Shown here: in pieces, positions 1 through 10,743 of the stretch
How positions within the stretch are numbered: position 1 is the stretch's first letter
How the letters are laid out: every line of letters begins with the position of its first letter
Assembly: GCA_000151295.1 (NCBI GenBank)
Contig: GG745333.1
Span: 1,437,485 to 1,479,108 of the forward strand
Length of the DNA stretch: 41,624 bases
Reading direction: 5' to 3'
From: Allomyces macrogynus ATCC 38327
Lineage: Eukaryota; Blastocladiomycota; Blastocladiomycetes; Blastocladiales; Blastocladiaceae
Program-made: the position numbers and the translations under genes
Notes under the pieces: generated by a model
Seen by the model: the letters and a program-made list of their open reading frames with translations, nothing else
What the model was told of the DNA's origin: nothing
The model's database searches: none

Positions 1-172
1 CAAGTTGAACGGGTGGACGACAGAGAGCGCAAGCGGCAGAAAAGCACCAAACCTAGCACGCCAACAGGAAACAAAAATGACAAAACAAAAACGAATTCGA
101 CGACGGGTCACGGCAAGTGGGGGGCCGCCAGCGGCACCGCGTCCCCGTCCCTCGGGCGCAAACACCAGCACA

Positions 173-998
173 TCAAGCAGACATGATGGAGGACCGCGAT
201 GTGGACGTGGCCGAGTCGGCTCCGCTCGCTGCCAAATTCGTCGTCGCAGCAGCACCGACTCTTGCGCTATCCTTGACGGTGCTCGCGTCGGACGTCGACG
301 AGACAGTGCTCATCTCCGAGAGCATGACCCCTGCGGCGGGCGTGGGCGACGGGAACGCATAGGCAGCACCAAACGGCTGCGTGAAATGGTCCGAGACGGA
401 CGACATGCCTGACCCACGGCGCGACGAGGAGCCCTCCTCGGAACTCGACTCGGCCCCATCCGTGTCCTGGCCATCGATGCAGATATAGTTTTCCGGGACC
501 AGGCCACGGTGTTCGCCGAGCACGGCCAACAGCCAGCCCGGGTAGGTGCGTTCCACAACGTAGAGCTGCGCGCCCTCGGAAAACGTGAGCTCCGACGGGT
601 CCTGCGCGGTGAAATCGTAGAGCGCGCGCGCGTGGCACGGGAACAGGTTATCAATGTCGGAGGTGGTCGAGGGCGCCGGCGAGGCCACGGGGTAGATGCC
701 AAAGTGCAGCGGCGACTCGCGCGGGTGGCCAAAGTCGCGGACTTTGAACGGCACTGGTGGGTGGAGAATGGCGAGAACGAAGCAGGGAATGGAAAACGAG
801 GACAAGAAGATACTTGCGTCAGCATCGTCGAGACCGATATGGGCGCCGGCCAGTGCGTACAGGGGGCGGGCGCCGACTGGGTCCGGTCCCGATCAAAAAA
901 ATGAGCCTGGTGCACTCACCCGAAGTGGCAATCGACAAGCCCGTCATGGCGCCCGACAGGCCAGGCGATGCAAGAGAGCTGGACGCTGGGCTCATCAT
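173..998 (-). CDS. SH3-domain adaptor, Nbp2/Skb5-like (219 aa, 2 exons)
   Basis: Exons are 920-998 and 173-753. The intron (754-919) has donor GTGAGT and acceptor CACCAG, phase 1, and the joined frame is 660 nt. The start is the first of two adjacent ATGs at 998. A conserved segment VRDFGHPRESPLHFG near residues 30-45 precedes one SH3 domain at about residues 67-119, with the usual ALYDF, the Trp of the PGWLLA strand, and GLVPENY. The tail is Ser/Thr-rich and disordered. The combination of a V-R-D-F...P-L-H-x-G stretch and a single SH3 domain resembles fungal Nbp2/Skb5 adaptors, which bring phosphatases or PAK kinases to MAPK modules. That family link is inference from the motif; the SH3 domain itself is clear. 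It is transcribed divergently from the AN1 zinc-finger gene. Confidence 0.8.
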
Positions 999-1791
999 GG
1001 TCAGGTCCTCGTTGTGCGCAAATGGTGGCCAAAATTGCTTGCTTGCTGCAGTTGTTGCTGCTGCTGGCCACGGTCCGATTGGCGGCTCGACTTGCGATTA
1101 CCGGAGCAACACTGGGCCGCTCGTGGAGAGTGGGCGAGCGTTCTTGCAGGCAGTTCGTGCAGCGTGCCGACAATGACGGGCGCGGCGGGCAAGCTGGACC
1201 GTCTTGAGGACGGCAGGTCGGGGTCGAAGCGGTTGGTAAGGGTTCTGTGGAGGTAGCAACGAGATTGAAGTCGGTTTGCCTTGGTGGTTGCGCTCGTTTC
1301 CTGCGCGTCTTTGCCTCACCTGCAGGATTGACTGACGCAGCCGAAATGAAAAACCCAACAGGAAACCTGAGGGAATGAAAAATCGAGGAGAAGGTCATGG
1401 AAACTGGTCACAAAAGTTGGCAAAACATGGCAAGGCTGCGCCATTTCGCAAGCCACGAGCGGTCGACCAGCTGCAGAATCGTGCAGCTGACCATACTTAA
1501 CTAAGTATAATCCCTGTTGCACGTGCGTGTGGGAGGCAGTCAAGGCAAACTGTCTCCCGTAGTTTCCTCCACCATGATCAACCATTACTCCACACGTCGA
1601 AGGCGACGACGACGACGACGACGACGACGAGGACAGCGACAATCGCCCGCTGCAACCACAGGATCATGCCCTGCTAGACGCCATAGACTTGATGCATTCT
1701 GCTGTGCCACCCTTCGTCGCGACCGACCCTGGCCGCGAGCTTGCCACCCAGCACAGCATCAAGAATTCTCATTGAAACGACTCCAACAACC
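999..1791. other. divergent intergenic region, SH3 gene / AN1 gene
   Basis: These 793 bases lie between two divergent start codons and must carry both promoters. I see no coding exon. The only distinct element is the trinucleotide tract at 1603-1631. Open frames here arise from that repeat and from high GC. Confidence 0.6.
1603..1631. repeat. (CGA)n trinucleotide microsatellite
   Basis: About nine uninterrupted CGA units sit in the shared upstream region, roughly 160 bp before the AN1 gene start. Read on the minus strand it makes a poly-Ser frame that should not be mistaken for a gene. Confidence 0.9.
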
Positions 1792-4407
1792 ATGACCTCG
1801 TCGTCGGCCTCTGGGTCCCGCCCCGCCCGCGACGGCACACCCAAGAACCGTCCAAGCACCCATTCGAGCCACGGGAGCAGCAACCAGACGGCGCGGTCTG
1901 CGTCCTCCTCTTCCTCAACATCATCCTCAAGCTCGGCGAGGACCTCGGCATCCGAAAAGCGTGCGCGCGCCCGTGCACCGGCTCCACGCATCATTCCGAA
2001 CCCGGCTCCTCGCCATCTGCCCGATCGAGGCGACGTGCTCTCGCTCGAGAGCTCGCACTCGTCCCTCCCAAGCGCACCAGGTGACGACGACAACGATGGT
2101 GACGATGAGCCCAAGATTCCCCTGACCGTCGGCACCGTGACGGGTGGAGTACGCTTTGATATCCACCCACTCTCTAATTCTCGCAGCACCTGACGCTCCG
2201 CCCTGTCCACCGAGTCATTTACCGTTCACGTCCGCCCCTCGTGGACAATCCGCCAAGTCAAGCGCCACATTGCCGCAACGCAGTCTCTGCCGCACGCCGA
2301 CACGCCCGGGGCCGCCCTGATCGTCGGCGGTGCGCGGCTCGCTGACGCGTCGCTCGTACACGACTGTCCACGGCTCGTGTCGCACGCCGGCGCTGCCCGG
2401 GTCGATCTGGTCTTGCCGCTCACGGGCGGGCACGGCCCCATCGCCGCATCGCTCGCGGTACGCACGACGCGCGCGCCAGCGGCACGCTCACCACCATGGA
2501 TGGACGACGTGCGCCCGTCATCGACAGGACCGAGCGTGGTTCTCCTCCTGTGTCGCCAGGACGATGAGCTGTACTTGCTCGAACTCGTCATGGACCAGGG
2601 TCGGTGTATCGATGCGCGCGCACAGTACTTGGGTGCCGATGTGCCCATGGACGATATGGTCGCGCTCATGCACGGCCGCGCCGCGTCGCGGATGCGCGAG
2701 TCCGAGTCGGCTGAGAGCGGGGGCAACGATGCCGCGGACTTGACGGGCTCCTCGTCGTCGCTCGCGTCGTCAACGTCGTGGACCGAGACCGCAGCGATCG
2801 CCGCGCGGCTCGCGGGTCTCCTGGGCCCGGCGGGGCTACGTCCTATGCGTAACTCAGAAACCGCCGACTCCGACGCGAGCAAAGCGGCCAGCGATGTACC
2901 GCCCAAGTGGTCCGTGGCCGTGGGCCCCGACGATTCGATGCACGGCGGCAGCGCTACCTCGTCTCTCCTCCCATCCTCCACCCACTCCCTCTCCACCTCC
3001 ACCTCATGGCCATCCACCACCGACGACGACGACCCGACCGGCCCAATCGAATTCCCGCCCGAGGACGACGGACCGCCCTCGCGGCCCGACACGGCCACGA
3101 GCCTTGTCACGCTACCTGACGAGCTGATGCGCGAGTTTGGGCTCGTCGAGGACGATAACCCGCCGTCGGCACTGTCGGGACTCAGTTCCGCGTCATCGTC
3201 GTCGTCGAGCTGGCGCGCGTTCGTCCGGCAAATGCTCCTCGACGCGTCAGCCGCTCCACCGGGCCGTGCAGCACGGCCGGCGACGGCGCTCACGCTCATG
3301 CGTGCCAAGAACGCGGCCGGGATTCGGCCGCCGAGTGCGGGCGTTGCGGCGGCGCGCCGCGTGCAGTCGGCCCCGGTTGCGCGCGGCGCTGAGGTCGGCG
3401 AGAGTGTGGCCGAGGAACGGGATATGGGGAAGTGTGATACGGGTGCGGCCGCGGCTGTGGGACCGCGCAAGCCGGCTGATGACCCGGTGCTCGAGTTTGC
3501 ATCGGAGCCGCTGACCGTGTCGCGCGGGATGGTTGCGGGCGGGATTCCGCGGAACAGTGCCAGCCCGGGCCCGGATATACGCGCAGCGACTCCGTCCGCT
3601 GTTGGATCCGCATCGGCGGCGATGCCGTTTGCGCCGGGGGCTTTGATGATGCAAACGGCACTGCCGTCGCGGCAAGTTCCCAGGCCGCCGAAACGCACAT
3701 CGGTCGCCAAGACGGTGGCGGGACCTGGTACGAGTGGACCCCAGCCGGCACCGAGCCGCTCAACGCTGCCGGTCACGGCGGACGCTGCGCCCAAACCAGG
3801 CGATGCGCGTCGGACCAGCCCGTTGAAACCGGCGGCTACGGCGACCTCGACGAGTCACGCCGACTCGCAACGTCGGCCTACTGACCCTGCCCCGCTTCAA
3901 GCCAATCTCCATGCCACCGACTCGGCTCGCAAATCAGCGACATCGTTGATCAAGCGCGCGTCGAGTGCAACACTCTCATCCAGCCCTCTCCGCTCCCGCA
4001 CCTCGGCCGCGACAGCACCAGCACCACCACCACCGCCGCGCGCAAAGCGCACCCCATCCTCCTCGCCGTCATCCTCAAACTCGTCGTTCTCCGCCAAGTC
4101 CAAGCCGCCAGGATCTAAGCGCACACCTCCCACGACCGCCGCCACCGCTCCAACGGCACCATCCAAGCCGGCGCCGCGACAACGCACGCCCGACCGATAC
4201 TGCGCGCACGCGTCGTGCGGCGTGCGCCTGCGGCTGGCGGGTGCGTTCCGGTGCAAGTGTGGCGCGGTCCACTGTGCGGCACACCGGCTTGCGGCGGCAC
4301 ACGCGTGCGCGTTCGATTATAAGACGACCGATCGCGCGAAACTGGCGCGCGAGAATCCGGCGGTCACTTCGCGCGCGGCGATGGGGCGGGTGCCGGGGAT
4401 GCCGTGA
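1792..4407 (+). CDS. Ubiquitin-like + AN1 zinc-finger protein, ZFAND4-like (849 aa, 2 exons)
   Basis: Exons are 1792-2148 and 2215-4407. The 66-nt phase-0 intron (GTACGC...CGAG) contains an in-frame TGA, so splicing is required. Joining the exons rebuilds a ubiquitin-like fold: exon 1 ends in IPLTVGTVTGG, and exon 2 continues with a second strand (FTVHVRP), a helix (TIRQVKRHI) and a last strand (VDLVLPL), spanning roughly residues 108-185. The last about 70 residues hold an AN1 zinc finger with C-x4-C, CKC, HC-x2-H and H-x-C ligands. Between them lie about 550 residues of low-complexity Ser/Pro/Ala sequence. An N-terminal Ubl with a C-terminal AN1 finger is the layout of ZFAND4, a presumed ubiquitin/proteasome-linked protein. 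The ATG at 1792 follows CAACAACC. Other starts upstream are not ATG. Confidence 0.85.
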
Positions 4408-4951
4408 GATTGATTGAGACTGGGGTTGGTACTGGAAGAGATGGCGGAGAAGATGGCTGAGATGCGAGGAATAGAAATGGGGCTGTGGGTTGATGATGGT
4501 CGACGGCGGGAATGTTAAGCAACGACTGATTTCATATTGGCACGGGCCCAGTGCTTACCACCGCAATGTTGGTGCTCCAAGCTGTTTTGGAGGCCAATCC
4601 GACACGTGGTCGTGAGCACACACACTGAGCAGCTGAAAAGCATGAGCAGGTTCTCGCGAAGAATCTTCACCGGTTCATAGATACGCGCCAGGGTTGAGAG
4701 AATGGGAAAACGACTATCCTGCAGTGTGCAGTTGGGTCGTGTCCAGCCTAAGTGCCGCAACTGGTTGTGACAGGAAAACGGGAAATGAACGCGACGACGT
4801 TCGAGCGGCCGGCAAGGAATCAGCGGGTCCAACTCACAAGTCAACGGTTCGGCCAGAATGGGAGCAAAAATGCCGAGCAAGCCTTTAATCATCCATCCCC
4901 ATGGGCAAAAGCCAAGCACGGCGAGCGGTGCCCGTTCTCCACCGACCTTGG
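4408..4951. other. convergent intergenic region
   Basis: These 544 bases separate the 3' ends of the AN1 gene (+) and TFIIE alpha (-). Base composition is lower in GC than the flanking exons. I see no coding exon or RNA gene; it is probably two 3' untranslated regions. Confidence 0.6.
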
Positions 4952-6904
4952 TTACATGGCGACGATGCCATGCTCCACGCAAGCGTCGTAGTAGGCCTAG
5001 TCCACGAGTGCGTCGAGTTCCCCAAGTTCACCCAGGTGAGCATCCAGTGCCAAGGAACCAAAGATAGCAAGGGCCAAACCAACACCAACGCTGGAGGGGA
5101 AGACGACGCGTCAACCGAGAAAATGAAGAGAGAGATGCGCGCGCCGTGCCGCAAACAAGGGGAAAAAAGAGAGGAAGAAAGTGGTGCGCACCTCGTATTC
5201 TTCGACCGACATTCTTTCGCGTTCTGCCTCGCCAACCCTGCTCAACGGCATGAGCTTGGCCGAAACTATACGCGAGAGCATCAAGTGAGAATGCGGCACC
5301 CTTCGAAACGATCATCGCACACCGAACGTACCCCACACCATGGCAGGCGGCAGCGGGTCGAGCGGCACCCTCTCAAACATATCCTCATCCTCATCCTCGT
5401 CCTCGCTCATGGCGCTGAACTCTGGGTCAATGGACGACGAGCCCGACGGCGACACCGACGAGGGCGGGTATGGCGGCGCGCCCGAGAAGAAGGGATCGAC
5501 GCGGCGGCGCTTGACGTGCGCGGCGTAGGGCGAGCCGTCCACCAGCATCATGTCGTCGTGGTCGTGACTCGCACGTTCGTCGTCGCTATCGTCGCTGCGA
5601 CAGCGCTTGTCGCCTGCCGAACTCGTCGTGAGCTGGCTCAGGTGCGCGAGGTATTCTTTGGGGTCTACAAAATAGATGCACAAGGGATGAGCGTGCGTTC
5701 AAAAGGCACGCAGCGAGAAAGCAAGTCATTACCAACGTACAATCGTCGTCGTCGTCATTGTCCTCCTCGATCAGCTCGTCCTCGACAAGCATCTTTTCCT
5801 CGACGTGCTCGGTCGGCTCGCCCGTGACCATACTGTACCGGTGCCATTTGGGCAGCTCGTTCTCCTTGCGCAGCTTCTCGGCCTCCTCCAAGCGCTTGCG
5901 CTCAATCTCGCCATCTCTCGAGATTTCCACCGTCACGGTCGCGGCCATACCCACCCCACCCTCGGCCGACACGGCAAGCCCACCGCCTGCAGCCGCCGCC
6001 TGCTTCTCGCGCTCCTCACGTTCCTTCTTATCGAGTTTCAGCTGCTCGACGATATCGCGCACCGAGTACCGGGGCAACTTGATATTATCGCACTGGCGAA
6101 TCAAATCCAGCAGCGGTCTCTGCTGCTCCGAGAGCCGCCCGAGTTCATCGGCGCCCGTCGTATCATCGGCATCGCGCTCCTCGAGTTTCGTTTCCGGGTG
6201 CGCCTCGCACCGAAACTCGAACGTGGTCTCGCCGCGCGCATCGACGTAGCTGAACAGCCGCGACTGCGCCTGCAAGATCGTGTACTGCCGCCCACACTCG
6301 GGACACTCGTACCCGCGCGCGTCCATGTTGTACTCGATTTTCTGCTTGGTGATTTGCTGCATCGTATATAGCTTCCACTTCATCACGTCGAGAAATTGCT
6401 TGTAGTCGAGAAAGTAGACGTTGCGCAGACTCGGCTTGGTCGCGCCTTTCTTGGCCGCGTCTTCTTTTTGCTCTCTACGTTGACGCGCAGGAGCGAGGAG
6501 GGGGTGACGTTAGCACCCTGCTGGCTCGGAGGGTGGGCAAGAGCCGCAACGACCACGGTGGAAAGCACGCACTTTCGCAGCAACCGGTGCGTGACGAGCC
6601 GCGCGACCATATGGCCGACCTCCTTGGCCGTGACGCCGAGCACCTTGCCGAGATCCATGTCGAGAATTCTACACCAAATCCACCCTCACGGTTGGTCGCT
6701 GTGCCTCGCCATGAACAACACGACCAACAGACAAACATACGGAGCCGGCAGCGGCGTGCTCGTCAAGAAATCCATGATGATGGTCTCCTTGGGCTCAAAG
6801 AAGGTGCGCATCGTGCGCCGCACGAGCTGCTTGAGCGGCAGATAGTCCTCAGCTGTGAGCGCCGGCTCGGCGGGCTCCTCGTTGGCGGGCAAGACCTTGA
6901 TCAT
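4952..6904 (-). CDS. TFA1: Transcription factor TFIIE alpha subunit (481 aa, 6 exons)
   Basis: Exons are 6741-6904, 6573-6668, 5741-6474, 5332-5664, 5192-5265 and 4952-4996. Donors are GTATGT, GTGCGT, GTACGT, GTACGT and GTGCGC; phases all match and the total is 1446 nt, close to yeast Tfa1 length. The N-terminal half is the extended winged helix (MDLGKVLGVTAKEVGHMVAR, then RLLRKEQKEDAAKKG...NVYFLDYKQ), as in yeast with its REQKE motif. A zinc ribbon follows (CPEC...FRCEAH), then an acidic Asp/Glu region. The last two short exons encode VSAKLMPLSRVGEAERERM and a tail ending HGIVAM, matching the TFIIE alpha C-terminal pattern of a 'P-x-x-x-V ... M-x-x-E-E-x-x-x-Y' block. The protein recruits TFIIH to the RNA polymerase II pre-initiation complex. 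The final intron (4997-5191) is the least certain, because a closer CTCCAG acceptor exists but breaks the frame. Confidence 0.9.
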
Positions 6905-6947
6905 GGTGCCACGGCGGTCTTCTTGCAGCAAGTCCGAGAGGACGAGA

Positions 6948-6963
6948 GGGGGGGGGGGGGGGG
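6948..6963. repeat. 16-nt poly-G tract in a bidirectional promoter
   Basis: An uninterrupted run of 16 G on the plus strand lies between the TFIIE alpha start (6904, -) and the methyltransferase start (7143, +), in a 238-bp shared upstream region. It could exclude nucleosomes or simply be a homopolymer whose length is uncertain. Confidence 0.85.
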
Positions 6964-7142
6964 TGCTGGGCTCGAAACGGCACGGGCGCCGGTTGACGGT
7001 CGAGAAAGCGTTGGAGCCGGCGTGGTCGGTCCGGTTTTGCTCTTGCAGTAGGAGGTTGGACGTGGATGGAAATGATGTGACGTGGACGCACCTGTCGGCC
7101 ATTGTGCTCGTGCTTGGCTCTTTGGCCAGCGTCACCACGACC

Positions 7143-8165
7143 ATGGCCGGACGAACCAAGCAACCACGACCCGCGCGACCCGCGCCCGCAACACGCAATG
7201 ATGTCACCGCGACCGCCACGGCACTACTCTCCACCGAACCAAGTCATGATCCCAAGGCCTCATCCAGCTCCAGTGCCAACCTGCACGCGTACCGCGTCGG
7301 GTCTCGCACTTTGACCGTCGCAGGTATCGCCGAAGACAGCGACGACGACACGTTCGACCCGTGTTTCTTTGACGAAGGTTACTCGCTCGCCGCGCAGACG
7401 GCCTACTCGGTCTGGGAGGGCGGCGCACGGCTGCTTGATTTTATCCAGCGCAAGGGGGACACCCCCGGCTCCGCCGTTGCCGCCGACCTGCGCGCGCTTC
7501 TCGGAATTGACCAATCCAGCGGGGTCCCGGTCGTCGAACTCGGGTCTGGCACGGGTGCAGCCGGGCTCGGGCTCGCTATGCTCGGTGCGGACGTGTTGGT
7601 CACGGACGTGCCGTCGATTGTGGATCTGTTGCGGGATAATATCAAGCGTAATGTCGGCGTGGACGCAGTCGAGGCGAAGGCGACGAGTGCGTGGAATGGC
7701 ACGGTGCGACTCGGGTCGGGCACGGCGGCCGCGCAGCCGCTCAACTGGGCGATCCCCGTGGACCAGCAACTCACGCACAATGACCCACGGAACGCGCGCG
7801 TGCTGGTCGCGACCGAGTGCACGTGGTTGCAGTCGCTGATCCCGATGTTCACGTCAACGGTCGCGCAGCTACTGGCTGCGCCATTGCCCGCGGGGTTCGC
7901 ATTGCCGGAGCGAGAGTGGGGTGTCGCTGCTTTGCGCGAGATCGCACACTCGCAGCAAAGGTGGCTGCTGTGGGTGTACAAGGAGCGCGGCACGGCCGCG
8001 TCCGAGTCGTTCACGACGTTTGACGGCGTGTGTCGTGCGTTTGCCGGCGTCGGGTGTATGGTGCACACGCTACATGCGGAATCGAGTGTCGAGGATCCGG
8101 GGAAGACAATTCAGTTTTGTGCGGTGACACTGGCGGGTAAGGTGTCGCAAATAGAGCGGAGTTGA
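7143..8165 (+). CDS. METTL21-type (Methyltransf_16) protein methyltransferase (340 aa)
   Basis: A single exon with its ATG in GACCATGGCC context. The Rossmann SAM-binding motif I is VVELGSGTGAAGLGLAML at about residues 130-147. It is preceded by the family-typical W-rich entry (GYSLAAQTAYSVWEGGARLL) and followed by an acidic strand end (VLVTDVPSIVDLLRDNI). The usual Asp-x-x-Tyr motif of METTL21 enzymes appears as ATECTW. These enzymes mono-, di- or trimethylate lysines on chaperones, elongation factors or ribosomal proteins; the substrate cannot be read from the sequence. The protein ends with a C-terminal strand region (TIQFCAVTLAGK). It is divergent from TFIIE alpha with a 238-bp shared promoter. 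The family call is firm; the subfamily is uncertain. Confidence 0.85.
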   Translation: MAGRTKQPRPARPAPATRNDVTATATALLSTEPSHDPKASSSSSANLHAYRVGSRTLTVAGIAEDSDDDTFDPCFFDEGYSLAAQTAYSVWEGGARLLDFIQRKGDTPGSAVAADLRALLGIDQSSGVPVVELGSGTGAAGLGLAMLGADVLVTDVPSIVDLLRDNIKRNVGVDAVEAKATSAWNGTVRLGSGTAAAQPLNWAIPVDQQLTHNDPRNARVLVATECTWLQSLIPMFTSTVAQLLAAPLPAGFALPEREWGVAALREIAHSQQRWLLWVYKERGTAASESFTTFDGVCRAFAGVGCMVHTLHAESSVEDPGKTIQFCAVTLAGKVSQIERS

Positions 8166-8860
8166 TTTTGCTTTGGAGCGTTTGGTTGTCGGTGCCGCCG
8201 AGTACGTAGAGGGCAGCCAACTTCTTCAGGGAGCATCGAACCACAGGGTGAACCATGCGCGGATGGCGGCAGCAGCGTGCGCGACGCGTTCGTCCATCCA
8301 CAGAGAACGAGCACAATGGCGGATTATGGACGACGCGAATCTCTATTGATCAACCCAGACAAGCACAAACCAACTGGAACGAAAAACAGACGAACGGATA
8401 GACTCCCCTGACCTGGACGGGCCACGCACGCACGAAACGGAGCATGGGAGGAAGGGTTACGGTGAAATGCAAGTGGCTAAATACATCCCGAGGCGCGCGA
8501 GGTGCCTTGGGGAGGAGGGAGAAGGGAGAAGGGAGAGGGAGGGGGAAGGAGTCCAGTCGAGTCTACGCAAGGTCGGCGCGAGTCGGGCGACAGACGAGCC
8601 AACGAAACGACGGGATGGACGAGGGAGAGAGGGAGGAAGGAAGGGAGCAGGGGGTCACTGAGCAAAGGATTTGACGCAATGCGGGGCGTCCAAAACCAGA
8701 TCCAGGAAAGAAGGAAAACAAATGAGGGAGGCAGAGGAGCGAATGCACGCAAAACGGCCGGGAACAGAAAACGAGCGACGACCACGTCCGACCCACTCTT
8801 GCCACGACGCGACGCGGTGTGCACCGACACCACCGCCACGACGTCCAGGTCGTGCACGCT
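8166..8860. other. convergent intergenic region
   Basis: These 695 bases lie between the convergent ends of the methyltransferase and desaturase genes. The stretch 8500-8680 on the plus strand is strongly purine-rich (GGGA/GAGA runs), so on the minus strand it is a long pyrimidine tract. No coding exon is visible. Confidence 0.55.
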
Positions 8861-10743
8861 TTAGATGCCCTTCTTGTCGAGCTTCTCGCGGCGGAACACG
8901 ATACGGATCTGGCGCGCGACCTCGGCAAAGTTGCTGAGCATCATGCCGTTGCCTTGGATGAACGGCACGTGGTGGTAGGTGATCCCCGCATCGTCGGCAA
9001 ACTTCATGATGAGAGGGCGCACGGCGCGGAAAGAGGTGCGCGGCAGGCGCGGGAACAGGTGGTGAATCGCCTGGAACTGCAGGCCACCGTGGAACCAGTC
9101 GAGCCAGGTCGGGCAGTCAATGTCCATGGTCGTGCGCAGCTGCCGCGACGGAAACGGCTCGTGCGAAGCGACTTCGTGCACCGACATGGCAAAGTGCGAG
9201 AGCGTGATTTGCAGATGCAGCAGGAACGTGGTCGCGTGCGACAGCAGCACAAAGACAATCAAACCGGCCGGGTCGGCCTTGAGGTACGACATGAGCGTGC
9301 CAAACCAGGCCCAGAAGAGGACCAGACCCGTCAGCTCAATCGTGCGGTTCTTGTTCGTGTCGGTGTCAGTGGCCAGGTAGATAAACGACTGCGCGTAGAG
9401 GTTGAACCGTGCAAACGCCATGATCAGGTAGTACGAGTAGTGCTGGACGCGCACGAGCACCTTGGCGGCCGCGTCAAAGACCATGGTCTTGCGGTGAAAC
9501 GAAGACCAGACGTTGCGCAAAAACACGGACGAGATGGCGAAGAAGGGCAGGTGCTGAATGTCCGGGTCGTGCTCCGGGTGGTTGGTGATAATGTGGTGCA
9601 CGTTGTGAGACTTCTTCCACCACCCAATCGAGATGCCGCCCGTCAGGTTGCCGAGAATCCACCCAATCGTCCAGTCCGCCGTGTAGTTGCGCGTCACGGA
9701 AATGTGGCCCGCGTCGTGTGCGACAAACGCGTTCTGGTGCCAGAACATGCCGAGCGCCACGGCCGTCACGAGCAACAGCGACCAGTAGGCAATACCGCTC
9801 ATTTCCAGCGCACCGGTCGATGCGGGCGACAGGATCTGCGTCACCGAGTAGACGGTGAAGCCGAGCAGCGTCACAAACTTGGCCAGGTTGAGCCAGTAGA
9901 AGGACATGCGCGTCTCGTAGAGTCCGCGCGCGCGGATCTCAGCGTCGAGCTCGCGGTACTTGGTCACGACGCGGTCGCAATACTCGATGAACGCCGCCGA
10001 CTCGAGCGGAATCGCGTCCGGGTGGTTCATGGTGTGGACGGCATGGCCCTTGGGCGCAAGGTGCGGGTGGTCGAGAATGGGCTTGAGCAGCGACGCATCG
10101 TAGGTCTGGTGCGGCTCGTCGCCATAGAGCGCCGGATCCACAATCAGCGGCGGGGCGGGCGCGGCACGTGCAGCAGGCGCAAGCGTGCCGGCGCGGTACA
10201 TGGGCAGCTTGGCGAGGACCGGCGGCGGGTGGAAGACGCGCACTTGGTCGGTCGCGTCCTTGCCGTTCAGGTGCCGCAGGGCCAGCTCGCCGCCCGGGTG
10301 GTTCTTGGCCCTGCATTATCGTGATCATCATCATCGTCATTTGCCGAAGACGGGGGCCAAGACGGAGGCAAAACAAGGTCAGTTTTGAATCCACTAGGTC
10401 GTGCTTGGGTGATCTCGACATTCTCGGGCCGAGGGGCACCGTCGTCCACGGCTCACAACACACCTCGGCCCCGCTTCCACCGGGCCGAGGAACGAGACGA
10501 GCCCATTGCACACACGCTGAACCGAGCACACACGCACCATGCCGTCACGTCGTAGACATCTTGCTTGTAGACAAACAGGATGCGGCCGTGGTTCTCGACC
10601 GCGTCCTTGACGTCGGCCCACTGCCACTCGCGCGTCTTGTCGCGCGCATACTTGTTTTTACAGGTGCTGCTGCTGCTGCTGTTGGCGGTGACGGCAGCGG
10701 CGACCAGGGCGGCGGGTGATGGTTGGGCGTTGGGCGGGGCCAT
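8861..10743 (-). CDS. Cytochrome b5-fused delta-8 sphingolipid/front-end desaturase (551 aa, 2 exons)
   Basis: Exons are 10538-10743 and 8861-10310. The 227-nt intron starts GTGCGT, ends TGCAG, and is phase 2. The start at 10743 has a GCCGCCATGG context. An N-terminal cytochrome b5 domain has the haem motif HPGG (residues 73-76) and a second haem His at 96. The desaturase part has three histidine boxes: HDAGH (about 267-271), HNVHH (about 304-308) and QFQAIHH (about 480-486). Gln at the start of box three is diagnostic of front-end desaturases. The segments IQHLPFFAIS and GGLQFQAIHHLFPRLPR match delta-8 sphingolipid desaturases best, so the likely reaction is double-bond insertion at C8 of ceramide long-chain bases in the ER. 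A delta-5/6 acyl desaturase is the main alternative. Box three has AI where QFQVxHH is common. Several hydrophobic segments are present. Confidence 0.92.

Noticed and set aside
1316..1642. Minus-strand poly-Ser ORF
   Set aside because: Produced by the CGA microsatellite at 1603-1631.
2226..3794. 522-codon minus-strand ORF opposite the AN1 gene
   Set aside because: It is the antisense shadow of the Ubl/AN1 coding exon; low-complexity Ser/Ala/Arg sequence with no domain.
5192..5281. A separate 44-aa microprotein starting with ATG at 5281
   Set aside because: Only 31 bp from the apparent TFIIE alpha stop; a phase-1 66-nt intron joins most of the sequence to TFIIE alpha, where it matches the conserved C-terminal block.
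8819..10324. 501-codon plus-strand ORF opposite the desaturase
   Set aside because: Arg/His/Val-rich shadow of the desaturase; histidine boxes and haem motif are on the minus strand.
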